DNA of 64,000 nucleotides from Nocardiopsis sp. CNT312 (GTDB lineage: Bacteria > Actinomycetota > Actinomycetes > Streptosporangiales > Streptosporangiaceae): assembly GCF_000515115.1 (NCBI RefSeq), contig NZ_AZXF01000014.1:86614-150613 (forward strand), given 5' to 3'. Numbering within the stretch: position 1 is the first letter of the stretch; each line of letters starts with the position of its first letter. The translations under genes and the position numbers were made by a program. Shown here one piece after another: positions 37,766 through 49,148 of this stretch. The notes under the pieces are model-generated. The model had not been told where the DNA came from and made no database searches. It was given only the letters and a program-made list of their open reading frames with translations.

Positions 37766-38281
37766 CTATCCGCGCAGTCGGGTGACGAGTTCCCCGGTGA
37801 GCCCCTTGGCGGCGGCCTCCACCATGGTGAGGACCGCGGTGAAGCCGTCGTCACCGCCGTAGTAGGGATCGGGGACCTCCGGTCGGGCTCCGACCCCGGG
37901 AGCGAAGGAGCGGAACAGGCGCAGCCGGGAGGCGTCGAGGCCGTGCTCTCCGGCGGACCGGTGCAGTTCCTCCAGGTTGTCCAGGTCCATGGCCAGGACC
38001 AGGTCCCGCAGGGCGAGTTCACCGGGGGTGACCTGCCGGGCCGTGTGGCCGGTGAGGTAGCCGTGCACACGCAGGGTGGAGGCGGCGCGCGGGTCCATCC
38101 CCTCGCCCACGTGCCAGTGTCCGGTGCCGAAGCTGTCCACCCGGACAAGGGTGCCCAGCCCCGCACGCTCCAGGTCGGCGGCCAGGACCTTCTCCGCCAT
38201 GGGCGAGCGGCAGATGTTGCCCAGGCAGACGAGGGCGATCCGGTAGGGACTGGAGGGATCGCGCGGTTCCGGCAAGCTCAT
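37766..38281 (-). CDS. Low-molecular-weight protein-tyrosine-phosphatase-like protein
   Basis: A 171-residue cytosolic phosphatase. The P-loop is C19-LGNIC-R25-S (C-x5-R-S) near the N-terminus, and the general acid Asp lies in VPDPYYGGDDGF towards the C-terminus. The gene precedes the fructosamine-kinase gene by five bases in one operon. Members in such pairs have been proposed to act as ribulosamine-5-phosphate phosphatases in protein deglycation rather than on phosphotyrosine, so either substrate is possible. The ATG start at 38281 fits the usual length. Confidence 0.93.
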   Translation of the reverse strand: MSLPEPRDPSSPYRIALVCLGNICRSPMAEKVLAADLERAGLGTLVRVDSFGTGHWHVGEGMDPRAASTLRVHGYLTGHTARQVTPGELALRDLVLAMDLDNLEELHRSAGEHGLDASRLRLFRSFAPGVGARPEVPDPYYGGDDGFTAVLTMVEAAAKGLTGELVTRLRG

Positions 38282-38360
38282 ACCCCTTACCGTAAACGAA
38301 AAAGCGCACAGCCCACATGCCCGGCATCCGCTGTCGGCGGTTTTTCCCGCGGCGCGGGCC

Positions 38361-38803
38361 CTACTGCTCGGGCAGGCGCACCACGGTGACGAAGAAGTCG
38401 TCGATCTGCCGGACCACCTTGATGAACTGCTCGAAGTCCACGGGCTTGGGCACGTAGGCGTTGGCGTGCAGCCGGTAGCTGCGCAGCACGTCCTCCTCGG
38501 CCTCGGAGGTGGTGAGCACGACGATGGGGATGTGCGCGAGCGCGTCGTCGGCCTTGACCTCCTCCAAGACCTCGCGGCCGTCCTTTCGGGGCAGGTTGAG
38601 GTCGAGCAGGATCAGGTGCGGCCGGGGCGCGTCGGCGTACTCCCCCTCGCGGCGCAGGAACCGCAGCGCCTGCACACCGTCGGAGACCACGTGCAGGCGG
38701 TTGCCCAGATCGTGTTCCTCGAACGCCTCCTTGGTCATCAGGACGTCCCCCGGATCGTCCTCGACCAGCAGCACCTCGATGGGATGCGCCAACCTGACCT
38801 CAC

Positions 38804-38807
<4 letters not shown>
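38361..38807 (-). CDS. Stand-alone response regulator (Rcp1-like receiver)
   Basis: A 148-residue single receiver domain with no output domain. Acidic pocket E-D-D at residues 16-18, phosphoacceptor Asp69 in LILLDLNLPRKDG, the conserved Thr in VVLTTS and Lys in YVPKPVDF. The sequence VEDDPGDVLMTKEAFEE is typical of Rcp1-like regulators paired with phytochrome- or CHASE-type kinases. It overlaps the kinase gene by four bases. It may move phosphate on to another protein or act on the adjacent PP2C phosphatase. Confidence 0.93.
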
Positions 38808-40584
<1,777 letters not shown>

Positions 40585-40588
<4 letters not shown>

Positions 40589-41859
40589 TGCTCCTCCTCG
40601 TTCCCGGCGTGCTCGATGAGCAGCATCGCCACGTCGTCCTGCAGGGGCCCGCCGTTGCTGCGCTCGGCCTCGTCCACCAGATACTCGGGCAGGCGGGACA
40701 GCGGCACACCGTGGTCGAGGAGCCCGGCGACCATGGCGCGCAGACCGGCGACCTCCAGACGCTCGGGCCCCCCGGCGTCGTAGGCGTCCACGAGCCCGTC
40801 GGTGTAGAAGAGCATGGTGGCGCCCGCGGGCAGTGCGACCTCGTCCACGTCGGTCTGTTCGACGGGCAGCACGCCGAGCGGTGGCTGGGGCACGGACCGT
40901 GTCTCCAGGACCGAGCCGTCCCGGACGACCATGGGCGGCGGGTGTCCCAGCACGCGGATGCGCACGCTCTCCGATCCGGTGTCCAGGCTGGCCATGCACA
41001 GGGTCGCGTACATCTCCTCCCGCGCGCGCTCGCTGACCAGGACCTCCTCCAGGTTGGGCAGGACCAGGTGCTCCTCGACCCCGCTCATGACCAGGGTGCG
41101 CCAGGCGATGCGCAGGCTCACGCCGAGGGCGGCCTCGTCCGGGCCGTGCCCGCTGACGTCGCCGATGACGATGTGGGTGGTCCCGTTCTTCTCAACGGCG
41201 TCGTAGAAGTCGCCGCCGACCAGGGCGCGCTTGCGGCCCGGGCGGTAGTAGGCGCGGTGGTTCAGCGGGGACCTGCCCAGCAGCACCTGGGGCAGCAGTC
41301 CGCGTTCGAGCCGCATGTTCTCGTGGGCGCGGATCCGGGCCTCGTGGAGCTGCCGGGCGTTGTCGTCGGCGCGGCGCCGCTCCAGCGAGTAGCGCAGGCT
41401 CCGGCCGAGGAGCGAGCCGTCGACCTGGCCCTTGACGAGGTAGTCCTGGGCGCCGGCGGCGACCGCGGCCAGCCCCTCCTCCTCGTCGTCGAGGCCGGTG
41501 AGGACCACGACCGCGGCCGAGGGCGCACTCTGGAGCACCTCGCGCAGCAGGTCCAGGCCGGCGGCGTCGGGCAGGTTGAGGTCGAGCAGGACGCAGCCCT
41601 GGAAGCCCTTCAGGTGGCCGCGCGCCTCGGCGAGGGTGGACGCCCAGGTGATACGGGCCGTGAGCGGGGTGTCGGCGAGCAACTCCTCCGCGATGAGGGC
41701 ATCGCCCGGGTCGTCCTCGACGAGGAGGATGTCAACGGATTCGACGGGAGCCTCCACACGGTGGGTCGGAGTGGTGCCGTTGCCAAGGACGGCGCCGCCG
41801 GATACGGCGGAGCCGTGCAGGGGGGTGGTGCCACCCGCCCCCTCACCGATCACCGTCAC
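40585..41859 (-). CDS. Response regulator with PP2C-type (SpoIIE/RsbU) serine phosphatase domain
   Basis: A 424-residue two-domain protein. The receiver domain at about 40-160 has LLVEDDPGDALIAEELL, phosphoacceptor Asp in VLLDLNLPDAAG and Lys in YLVKGQ. After a short helical linker, the PP2C phosphatase domain from about 195 has GGDFYDA (metal-binding Asp), VIGDVSGHGPDEAAL and FYTDGLVDAYD, and ends in LQDDVAMLL. Such proteins dephosphorylate anti-sigma-factor antagonists (RsbV-like). No anti-sigma or antagonist gene is adjacent. It is the first gene of the signalling operon. Confidence 0.94.
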
Positions 41860-42217
41860 GGGATCGCGTCCTGTTCTCTAGCCACTCATCGCTTGGGTCT
41901 GCGGGTCCGCGGGGGTACGCCGACGCGTCTGGTGACGCCGGGCGGACGCCTCGGTGCCTCCTGGTGGTGCGGACCGCGCGACACCCAAAACGATAAACGC
42001 CGTGGCGACCTCTTGACCAGCGTGGGTGACCAGGGGCATCCGTTCCCACCGACGGCCGCGCGGTGCGCGGGCCGTCCCCGCCGCGCCCGGCGGAGGCGTG
42101 AAGGACGTGCGCGCCGTCCCGCGTCCCCCGTGTCAGGAGCGGGTTCCCGACCACCCCCACCCCCGCGATGTGATATACGACACCGCCGGCGCGCCCTTCC
42201 GGCGGCACCGCCACCCC
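41860..42217. other. Gene-free stretch before the heme oxygenase promoter
   Basis: About 360 bases of high-GC sequence between the divergent phosphatase and heme oxygenase genes. I find no gene with coding character. It must contain the promoter of the three-gene signalling operon on the minus strand. Confidence 0.35.
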
Positions 42218-42258
42218 TTGACACGACTCGGGATCTAAATGACATCATGTCATAAAAT
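42218..42258 (+). promoter_or_regulatory. Promoter-like sequence with 15-nt perfect palindrome upstream of heme oxygenase
   Basis: TTGACA (42218-42223) can serve as -35. The perfect palindrome ATGACAT-C-ATGTCAT (42239-42253) covers the expected -10 position, 17 bases further on, and is followed by TAAAAT (42253-42258). The palindrome ends 31 bases before the ATG. A repressor binding here would block RNA polymerase. The site is unlike the DtxR/IdeR iron box; the TetR regulator encoded downstream is a candidate, but this is unproven. Confidence 0.6.
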
Positions 42259-42284
42259 AATCGACCAGAAGGCGGACAGCACCG

Positions 42285-42971
42285 ATGAGCCCGACGGCAC
42301 CCCCCACCGCGGCGGACGCCGACACACCCTTCTCCCAACGGCTCAAGACCGCCACCTGGAGCGACCACGAATCGGCCGAGTACCACGGCTTCACCCAGGC
42401 CCTCCTCGACGGCACCCTCCCCCTCGACGGGTACACCGCGATGGTCGCCCAGCACTACTTCGCCTACGCCGCCCTGGAGGAGGCAGGCCGCGCGCTGGCC
42501 GACGACCCCGTCGCGGGGCGCTTCTCCTATCCCGCCCTCCTGCGGGTCCCCGCGCTCGTCGCCGACCTGGAGCACCTGGTGGGCCCCGACTGGCGCGACC
42601 GCGTCTCCCCCACCCCGGCCACACGCACCTATGTGGCGCGCCTCCAACGGATGGCCGACAGCCCCGAGGGATTCGTCGCACACCACTACACCCGCTACAT
42701 GGGCGACGTCTCCGGCGGGCAGTTCATCCGCCGCGTCGTGGCACAGGCCTACGGGCTCACCGGTGCGGGCCTGTCCTTCTACGTCTTCGACGGACTCGGC
42801 AGCCTGCCGCGCTTTCGCGCCGACTACCGCGCGCGGCTCGACTCCCTGGAGCTGGCCCCCGAGGCAGCCGAGCGGCTCATCGGCGAGGCCCGTCTGGCCT
42901 ACCGGCTCAACACCGAGGTCCTCGCCGACCTCGGGCGCGTCCACACCCCCGGCCCCTCCGCCCGCCCCTGA
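42285..42971 (+). CDS. Biliverdin-producing heme oxygenase
   Basis: A 228-residue heme oxygenase that opens heme to biliverdin, CO and iron. The proximal His lies in TWSDHESAEYHGF near residue 25, and the distal helix signature is YMGDVSGGQFIRR, followed by FYVFDGLG. Length fits the HmuO/HO-1 type. No heme importer or ferredoxin reductase gene is adjacent. A perfect palindrome precedes the ATG and a TetR-type regulator gene follows by 108 bases, so the gene is probably repressed under some conditions and used for iron recovery from heme. Confidence 0.93.
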   Translation: MSPTAPPTAADADTPFSQRLKTATWSDHESAEYHGFTQALLDGTLPLDGYTAMVAQHYFAYAALEEAGRALADDPVAGRFSYPALLRVPALVADLEHLVGPDWRDRVSPTPATRTYVARLQRMADSPEGFVAHHYTRYMGDVSGGQFIRRVVAQAYGLTGAGLSFYVFDGLGSLPRFRADYRARLDSLELAPEAAERLIGEARLAYRLNTEVLADLGRVHTPGPSARP

Positions 42972-43079
42972 GAGCGCCCGCCGCCCCCGTCCGCCTCCCC
43001 ACGCGCGGAGCACACCGAGCGTGAGGGAGCGGCCCCGGGGGCGTGCGTCCTCCCCCAGATCCCGTGACACCATGGGGGG

Positions 43080-43739
43080 ATGCCCAAGATCTCGGCACCG
43101 ACCATCGCCGCGCACCGTGCCCGCACACGGGAGCGCATCATGGCGGCCGTCGACGAACTGATGCGGACCCAGGGGATCGACCGCCTCTCCATGACCCACG
43201 TGGCCAGCGCCGCGGGCATGACCCGCACCGCCCTGTACAACTACTTCCCGGACAAGGCCGCGCTGCTCCTGGCCTTCACCGAGGAGGTCAGCGGGGCCTT
43301 CGTCGACCAGTACAGGCGCGGCCTCCCCTCCGGGGTGTCGGCGGCGCGCCGCCTCTCCGCCTTCGTCCGTCTCCAGCTCGAAGGCATCGCCGCCCACCCC
43401 CATCCGCCCGCGGCCGAACTCGGAGCCAGCCTCGGCCCTGAGGCCTACAAGGCGCTCGCCGCGCACGTGGCCCCCATGCAGCAGTTGCTCACGGAGATCC
43501 TGGAGGAAGGCACCGCCGCGGGCGAGTTCGACCCGCTGCCCCCGGAGGCGGTCGCCCGCCTGACCCTGTCGATGGTCGGCTCCCAGCGCATCCCCCTGGT
43601 GAGCGGACAGGTCGACCTGGACGGGACCCACGCTCTGGTCACCCGCTTCGTCCTGCGGGCCCTGGGGGTGGCGACCGCGACCGTCGACACGATCCTCCTC
43701 GGCCCGGAGCAGAACCTAGCCCAGTGCCGCCCTTCGTGA
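43080..43739 (+). CDS. TetR/AcrR-family transcriptional regulator
   Basis: A 219-residue regulator. The N-terminal TetR domain runs HRARTRERIMAAVDELM, then IDRLSMTHVASAAGMTRTALYNYF, then PDKAALLLAFTEEV. The C-terminal region is Ala/Leu-rich helical, as in ligand-binding domains, and belongs to no subgroup I recognise. It lies 108 bases downstream of the heme oxygenase gene on the same strand and is a candidate for binding the palindrome before that gene. Confidence 0.9.
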   Translation: MPKISAPTIAAHRARTRERIMAAVDELMRTQGIDRLSMTHVASAAGMTRTALYNYFPDKAALLLAFTEEVSGAFVDQYRRGLPSGVSAARRLSAFVRLQLEGIAAHPHPPAAELGASLGPEAYKALAAHVAPMQQLLTEILEEGTAAGEFDPLPPEAVARLTLSMVGSQRIPLVSGQVDLDGTHALVTRFVLRALGVATATVDTILLGPEQNLAQCRPS

Positions 43740-43886
43740 ACACGCGGAGATCAGGCCCGGTCCGCGCACCGCTCCGGCGGACCGGACCGGGGCACGACGA
43801 TTCGCGACACGTCAACTCCTTCGGCGAGAATCGGACCGCACTCCCCCAAGCGAGGCATCCGCCCCACCGCGTCGTAAGGCCCCCAC

Positions 43887-44108
43887 GTGTCCCTCGTGCT
43901 CATCCTGCTCGGCATCCCGCTGGTGTCGCTCGCCCTGTTCAACAGGGTGCCCGTCCTCGCCCGGGGTACCACCGCGACCGCCGGCCGCCCCCGGCTGCGG
44001 CTGCGGCTGCGCCCCGCACGCCTCACCGAACAGGGCCGTGCCCTGTGCACCGCCGTGGGCGGGAGCGCGCTCATCGTGGCGTTCTTCCTCAGCCTGTCCG
44101 GCCGGTGA
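43887..44108 (+). CDS. Small two-span membrane protein
   Basis: A 73-residue protein with hydrophobic helices at both ends (VLILLGIPLVSLALF and GGSALIVAFFLSL) joined by a basic Arg/Pro-rich loop (RPRLRLRLRPARL), which should lie in the cytoplasm. I do not recognise a family. It starts at GTG 43887 without a strong ribosome-binding site, and its end overlaps the convergent exonuclease gene by 20 bases. It may be real, but coding evidence rests on the membrane pattern alone. Confidence 0.5.
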   Translation: MSLVLILLGIPLVSLALFNRVPVLARGTTATAGRPRLRLRLRPARLTEQGRALCTAVGGSALIVAFFLSLSGR

Positions 44109-45006
44109 GTCCTCCCCTGCCGGAGGCCCTGCGCACGACCAGCCCGCCGACCGCCGTCGCCGCCGCCAGAGCACCGGTGACGGCCGCCGCGGTGGCCAGC
44201 CCCGCGCGCAGGCGCGTGTCCCGGTGCGCGGCCGACTGCGCGGCGGCCCGCTCCCGGGCGCCGAAGGCCCCTCCGCACATCAGCGGGTCCAGCTCCACCG
44301 CGCGCCAGGCCGATCGCCAGGGCCGCACCGGGCCCATCCCCTGAGGGGCCGCGCCCGTGCGCGGCTTCCAGCGGACCGGCCCCCCGGGGCCCGAGGGGCT
44401 GGTGGGGGTGAGGGCCTTGGGCGGCGGACCGGTGTAGTGCAGCGTTCCGGGGGCGTTGGCGAGCAACTCCACGAGAAGCCCGGCACAGGCCCTGGCGTCG
44501 CCCAGCGCCGTGTGCTGGCCGGTCGGCCAGTCACCGCTGAGGTCGTGGGAGGCCCGGGCCAGCGAGTAGCGCGCCAGATCGAGCTGGGAGCGCAGGGTGC
44601 GCAGCGTGCACAGCCCGGACTGGCCGCGAGGCAGGCCCTGGGGAACGAACTCCGAGGCCAGGAAGCGCTCCTCGAAGTCCAGGTTGTGCCCGACCACCAC
44701 GGCCCCGGAGAAAAGTTCGGCCAGCTTCGCCGCGAGCTGCGCCGCGGTGGGCGCTCCGACGGTGTCGCCGTCGCCGATGCCGTGGAACTCGCGCCCCCGG
44801 ACCTCGGTGCGCGGGTCCACCAGGGTGCTGAACTCCTCGACCGGGGTGCCGTCGCCGCGGACCCGGACGACACCCACCTCGACCACGCGGGCACCCGTGC
44901 GCGGGTCCAGGCCGGTGGTCTCCACGTCGAGCACCGCGTACTCCAGGTCCGCCGCCCGCAGGCCGACCCGTCTGCGGGTCAGCGCGCCCCTTCGCAGCGT
45001 TCCCAT
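44089..45006 (-). CDS. DEDDh-type 3'-5' exonuclease with C-terminal membrane helix
   Basis: A 305-residue DnaQ-fold exonuclease. Exo I is YAVLDVETTGLDP (D-x-E), Exo II is VVVGHNLDFEERFL, and Exo III is HTALGDARACAGLL, the DEDDh His. The nuclease domain covers about residues 15-185. After a Pro-rich linker the C-terminus holds a hydrophobic helix (TAAAVTGALAAATAVGGLVV) ending in Arg/Gly, which may anchor it to the membrane. ATG 45006 was chosen; GTG codons at 45009, 45015 and 45054 are alternatives, the GTG at 45015 having the best-placed AGAGGA. Confidence 0.87.
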   Translation of the reverse strand: MGTLRRGALTRRRVGLRAADLEYAVLDVETTGLDPRTGARVVEVGVVRVRGDGTPVEEFSTLVDPRTEVRGREFHGIGDGDTVGAPTAAQLAAKLAELFSGAVVVGHNLDFEERFLASEFVPQGLPRGQSGLCTLRTLRSQLDLARYSLARASHDLSGDWPTGQHTALGDARACAGLLVELLANAPGTLHYTGPPPKALTPTSPSGPGGPVRWKPRTGAAPQGMGPVRPWRSAWRAVELDPLMCGGAFGARERAAAQSAAHRDTRLRAGLATAAAVTGALAAATAVGGLVVRRASGRGGLTGRTG

Positions 45007-45227
45007 CACGAGCACCGCTTCCTCTTCCTTGTCGCCGCACGTCCGCACCGACACTACTGCGCACCTGCGACGTATCCTCCGGGGCGGCAGCGCCGAGCAG
45101 ACCCTACAAAGTGGTCAACAACATCACATAATTGGAAGAAAAGCTTATTCATTGGCGTTCTCTGCGATGCCCGCAAAAAGACCGACATATATCTCGCCCG
45201 AACGGTGCGAGACGCAGGAGAGCCCGC

Positions 45228-46199
45228 ATGCCCCAGGTTCCCACGCTCCCGCCCCCGGAATACGTGCCCCTCGCGGAGGTGACGCGCTCCGGAATGCGGG
45301 AGAGCGTCCACTACGGAGCGGTCGTCGCGCTCTCCGCCACGGGTGGGATCGCCCACGCCCGCGGCCCCGTCCACCAGCCGATGTTCCCGCGCTCCGCGGC
45401 CAAGCCGTTCCAGGCGCTGGCCATGCTGCGCGCGGGCGCGCCCCTGGAGGGGGCCGATCTGGCGCTCGCCGCAGGCAGCCACAGTGGCGAGGACGTCCAC
45501 GCGGACAGGGCACGGAGCATCCTGGAGCGGGCCGGCCTGACCCCCGACGCCCTGCACTGCCCCGAGGACGCCCCCCTGGGCCGGGCCGCACGGGAGGCGT
45601 TCCTGCGCGCGGGCCGCGCCCCCCACCGCCTGCTCATGAACTGCTCCGGCAAGCACGCGGGCATGCTCGCGGCGTGTAGGGCGCGGGGATGGGACACCGA
45701 CACCTACACCTCCCCCGGACACCCCCTCCAGGTCCTCGTGCGCGAGACCACCGAGGAGATGGCCGGCGAACCTGTCGCGCACACCGCCGTGGACGGCTGC
45801 GGCGCACCCCAGTTCGCTCTCTCCCTGGCCGGACTCGCCCGCGGCCTGTGGCGCATGCGCTCCTCGCCCGAGGGCACCCCGCAGCGGCGCGTGGTCGACG
45901 CCATGAGCGCCCACCCCGGAGACGTGGCGGGTACCGACCGGACCGACACCGAACTCATGACCCTCATGCCCGGTATGGTGGCCAAGATCGGGGCCGAGGG
46001 CGTCCAGGTCCTCGTCGCCCCCACCGGGGAGGCCGCCGCCGTCAAGATCAGCGACGGCGACGCCGAGGGGCGGGCACGCGCCCTGGTCGCCCTCGACGCC
46101 CTGCGTACCGTCGGCGCGGACGTCTCCCCCGTCCGTGACAGGCTGCGCGCCCGCGTCCACGGGGGCGGAGCGCCCGTCGGCGCGGTCCGCCCCCTGTGA
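45228..46199 (+). CDS. Asparaginase (L-asparaginase II family)
   Basis: A 323-residue protein of the asparaginase family typified by Rhizobium etli AnsA, distinct from E. coli-type enzymes. Landmarks are VTRSGMRESVHYGAVVAL, QPMFPRSAAKPFQALAML with SAAKP, AGSHSGEDVH, LLMNCSGKHAGMLAACR, and VDGCGAPQFALSLAGLARG. No signal peptide is present, so it is cytoplasmic. It hydrolyses L-asparagine to aspartate and ammonia. CAGGAGA precedes the ATG. The ferredoxin-reductase-like gene begins 37 bases later, so the pair may be cotranscribed. Confidence 0.92.
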   Translation: MPQVPTLPPPEYVPLAEVTRSGMRESVHYGAVVALSATGGIAHARGPVHQPMFPRSAAKPFQALAMLRAGAPLEGADLALAAGSHSGEDVHADRARSILERAGLTPDALHCPEDAPLGRAAREAFLRAGRAPHRLLMNCSGKHAGMLAACRARGWDTDTYTSPGHPLQVLVRETTEEMAGEPVAHTAVDGCGAPQFALSLAGLARGLWRMRSSPEGTPQRRVVDAMSAHPGDVAGTDRTDTELMTLMPGMVAKIGAEGVQVLVAPTGEAAAVKISDGDAEGRARALVALDALRTVGADVSPVRDRLRARVHGGGAPVGAVRPL

Positions 46200-46236
46200 A
46201 CCACCGACGCGACCCCCGGAAAGGGCACCACGACAC

Positions 46237-47499
46237 GTGCGGCACACCCTCAACGACATCGTCATCGTCGGCGCCGGAATGGCGGGCCTCCACGCGGCCG
46301 AGGCCCTGCGCGAGAACGGCTTCGACGGGCGGATCACCCTGATCGGCGACGAGCCCCACCGCCCCTACTCGCGCCCGCCGCTGTCCAAGGAGGCACTGAC
46401 CGGGGTCGGCATGGGCACCGCCGAGGACGGCCCCGCCCCTCTGGCCGGGCACCGCGCCCTGCGGCTGCGCGACGACGCCGCCGTGGACGCCCTCGGCCTG
46501 GACCTGCGCCTGGGCGCCCGGGCCACCGGGCTCGACACGCGAAGGCGCCGGGTCACCGTGACCGGCACCGGCGGCACCGCCGAGGAAGTGGGCTACGACG
46601 GGCTCATCGTGGCCAGCGGCGCCCGGGCCCGGCGGCCGGACACCGACCTCGACGGCGTCCACGTCCTACGCACCCTCGACGACGCCGAGGCCGTGCGGGC
46701 GGCCCTCGCCCCCGGCGGGCACGCCGTGGTCGTGGGCGCCGGGTTCGTCGGCGCGGAGGTGGCGGCCAGCGCCCGCGCCGTGGGCATGGAGGTGACCCTG
46801 GTCGAGGCGGCGGCCACACCGCTGACCCGGGTGGTCGATCCGCGGATCGGCCGGATCCTCACCGACCTGCACCGCGAGAACGGCGTGGACGTGCGACTGG
46901 GCACCGGCGTGACCGGGTTCGAGGGCCACCGGCGGGTCGAGCGCGTCCGACTGGCCGACGGCACCGCCATCGAGGCCTCGCTCGTGGTCGCCGGGATGGG
47001 CGTGCACCTGAACACGGAGTGGCTGCGCGGCTCCGGCGTGGACCTGCTCGCCGACGGATCGGTGGCCTGCGACGAGTACGCGGCCGCGTCGGTGCCGAAC
47101 GTCTACGCAGCGGGAGACCTGGCCAATTGGCCGCACCCCCGCTACGGGGGCCGCCTCCGTTTGGAGCACTGGACCAACGCCAGTGAGCAGGCCGAGGCCG
47201 CGGCGCGCAACCTCCTCGCGGGCGAGGGGCGCACGCCCTTCGCCCCAGTGCCCTACTTCTGGTCGGACCAGTACGGCATGAAGGTCCAGTTGCTGGGCCA
47301 GGGGGCGCCCGCCGACCGGGCCGCGTTCGTGCACGGCCGCCCCGAGGACCGCAAGTTCGTCGCCTTCCTAGGCCGCGGCGGCCTCCTCACCGGGATCCTG
47401 GGGCTGCGCTCCACCCCGCGCACCATGCGTTACCGCCCCCTGCTGGAGCGGCCCACCCCCTGGGAAGAGGCCCTGGCCGCCGTCGGCGGCGCCCGCTGA
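46237..47499 (+). CDS. FAD-dependent pyridine nucleotide-disulfide oxidoreductase (ferredoxin-reductase-like)
   Basis: A 420-residue flavoprotein like the NADH:ferredoxin reductases of Rieske oxygenase and P450 systems. FAD motif VIVGAGMAGLHAAEALR, YSRPPLSKEAL, NAD motif VVVGAGFVGAEVAASAR, and the second FAD motif VYAAGDLANW, followed by the C-terminal domain typical of this group (LEHWTNASEQAEAAA, YFWSDQYGMKVQLLG). Start GTG 46237 follows GGAAAGGG. No ferredoxin or oxygenase gene is next to it. It could serve a distant P450 or oxygenase. Confidence 0.92.
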   Translation: MRHTLNDIVIVGAGMAGLHAAEALRENGFDGRITLIGDEPHRPYSRPPLSKEALTGVGMGTAEDGPAPLAGHRALRLRDDAAVDALGLDLRLGARATGLDTRRRRVTVTGTGGTAEEVGYDGLIVASGARARRPDTDLDGVHVLRTLDDAEAVRAALAPGGHAVVVGAGFVGAEVAASARAVGMEVTLVEAAATPLTRVVDPRIGRILTDLHRENGVDVRLGTGVTGFEGHRRVERVRLADGTAIEASLVVAGMGVHLNTEWLRGSGVDLLADGSVACDEYAAASVPNVYAAGDLANWPHPRYGGRLRLEHWTNASEQAEAAARNLLAGEGRTPFAPVPYFWSDQYGMKVQLLGQGAPADRAAFVHGRPEDRKFVAFLGRGGLLTGILGLRSTPRTMRYRPLLERPTPWEEALAAVGGAR

Positions 47500-47526
47500 G
47501 GCCCGGGCGCAGGGCCGTGGCGGCCC

Positions 47527-49148
<1,622 letters not shown>

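Noticed and set aside
42239..42253. DtxR/IdeR iron box before the heme oxygenase
   Set aside because: The palindrome does not resemble the TTAGGTTAG half-site consensus, so I call it only an unassigned operator.
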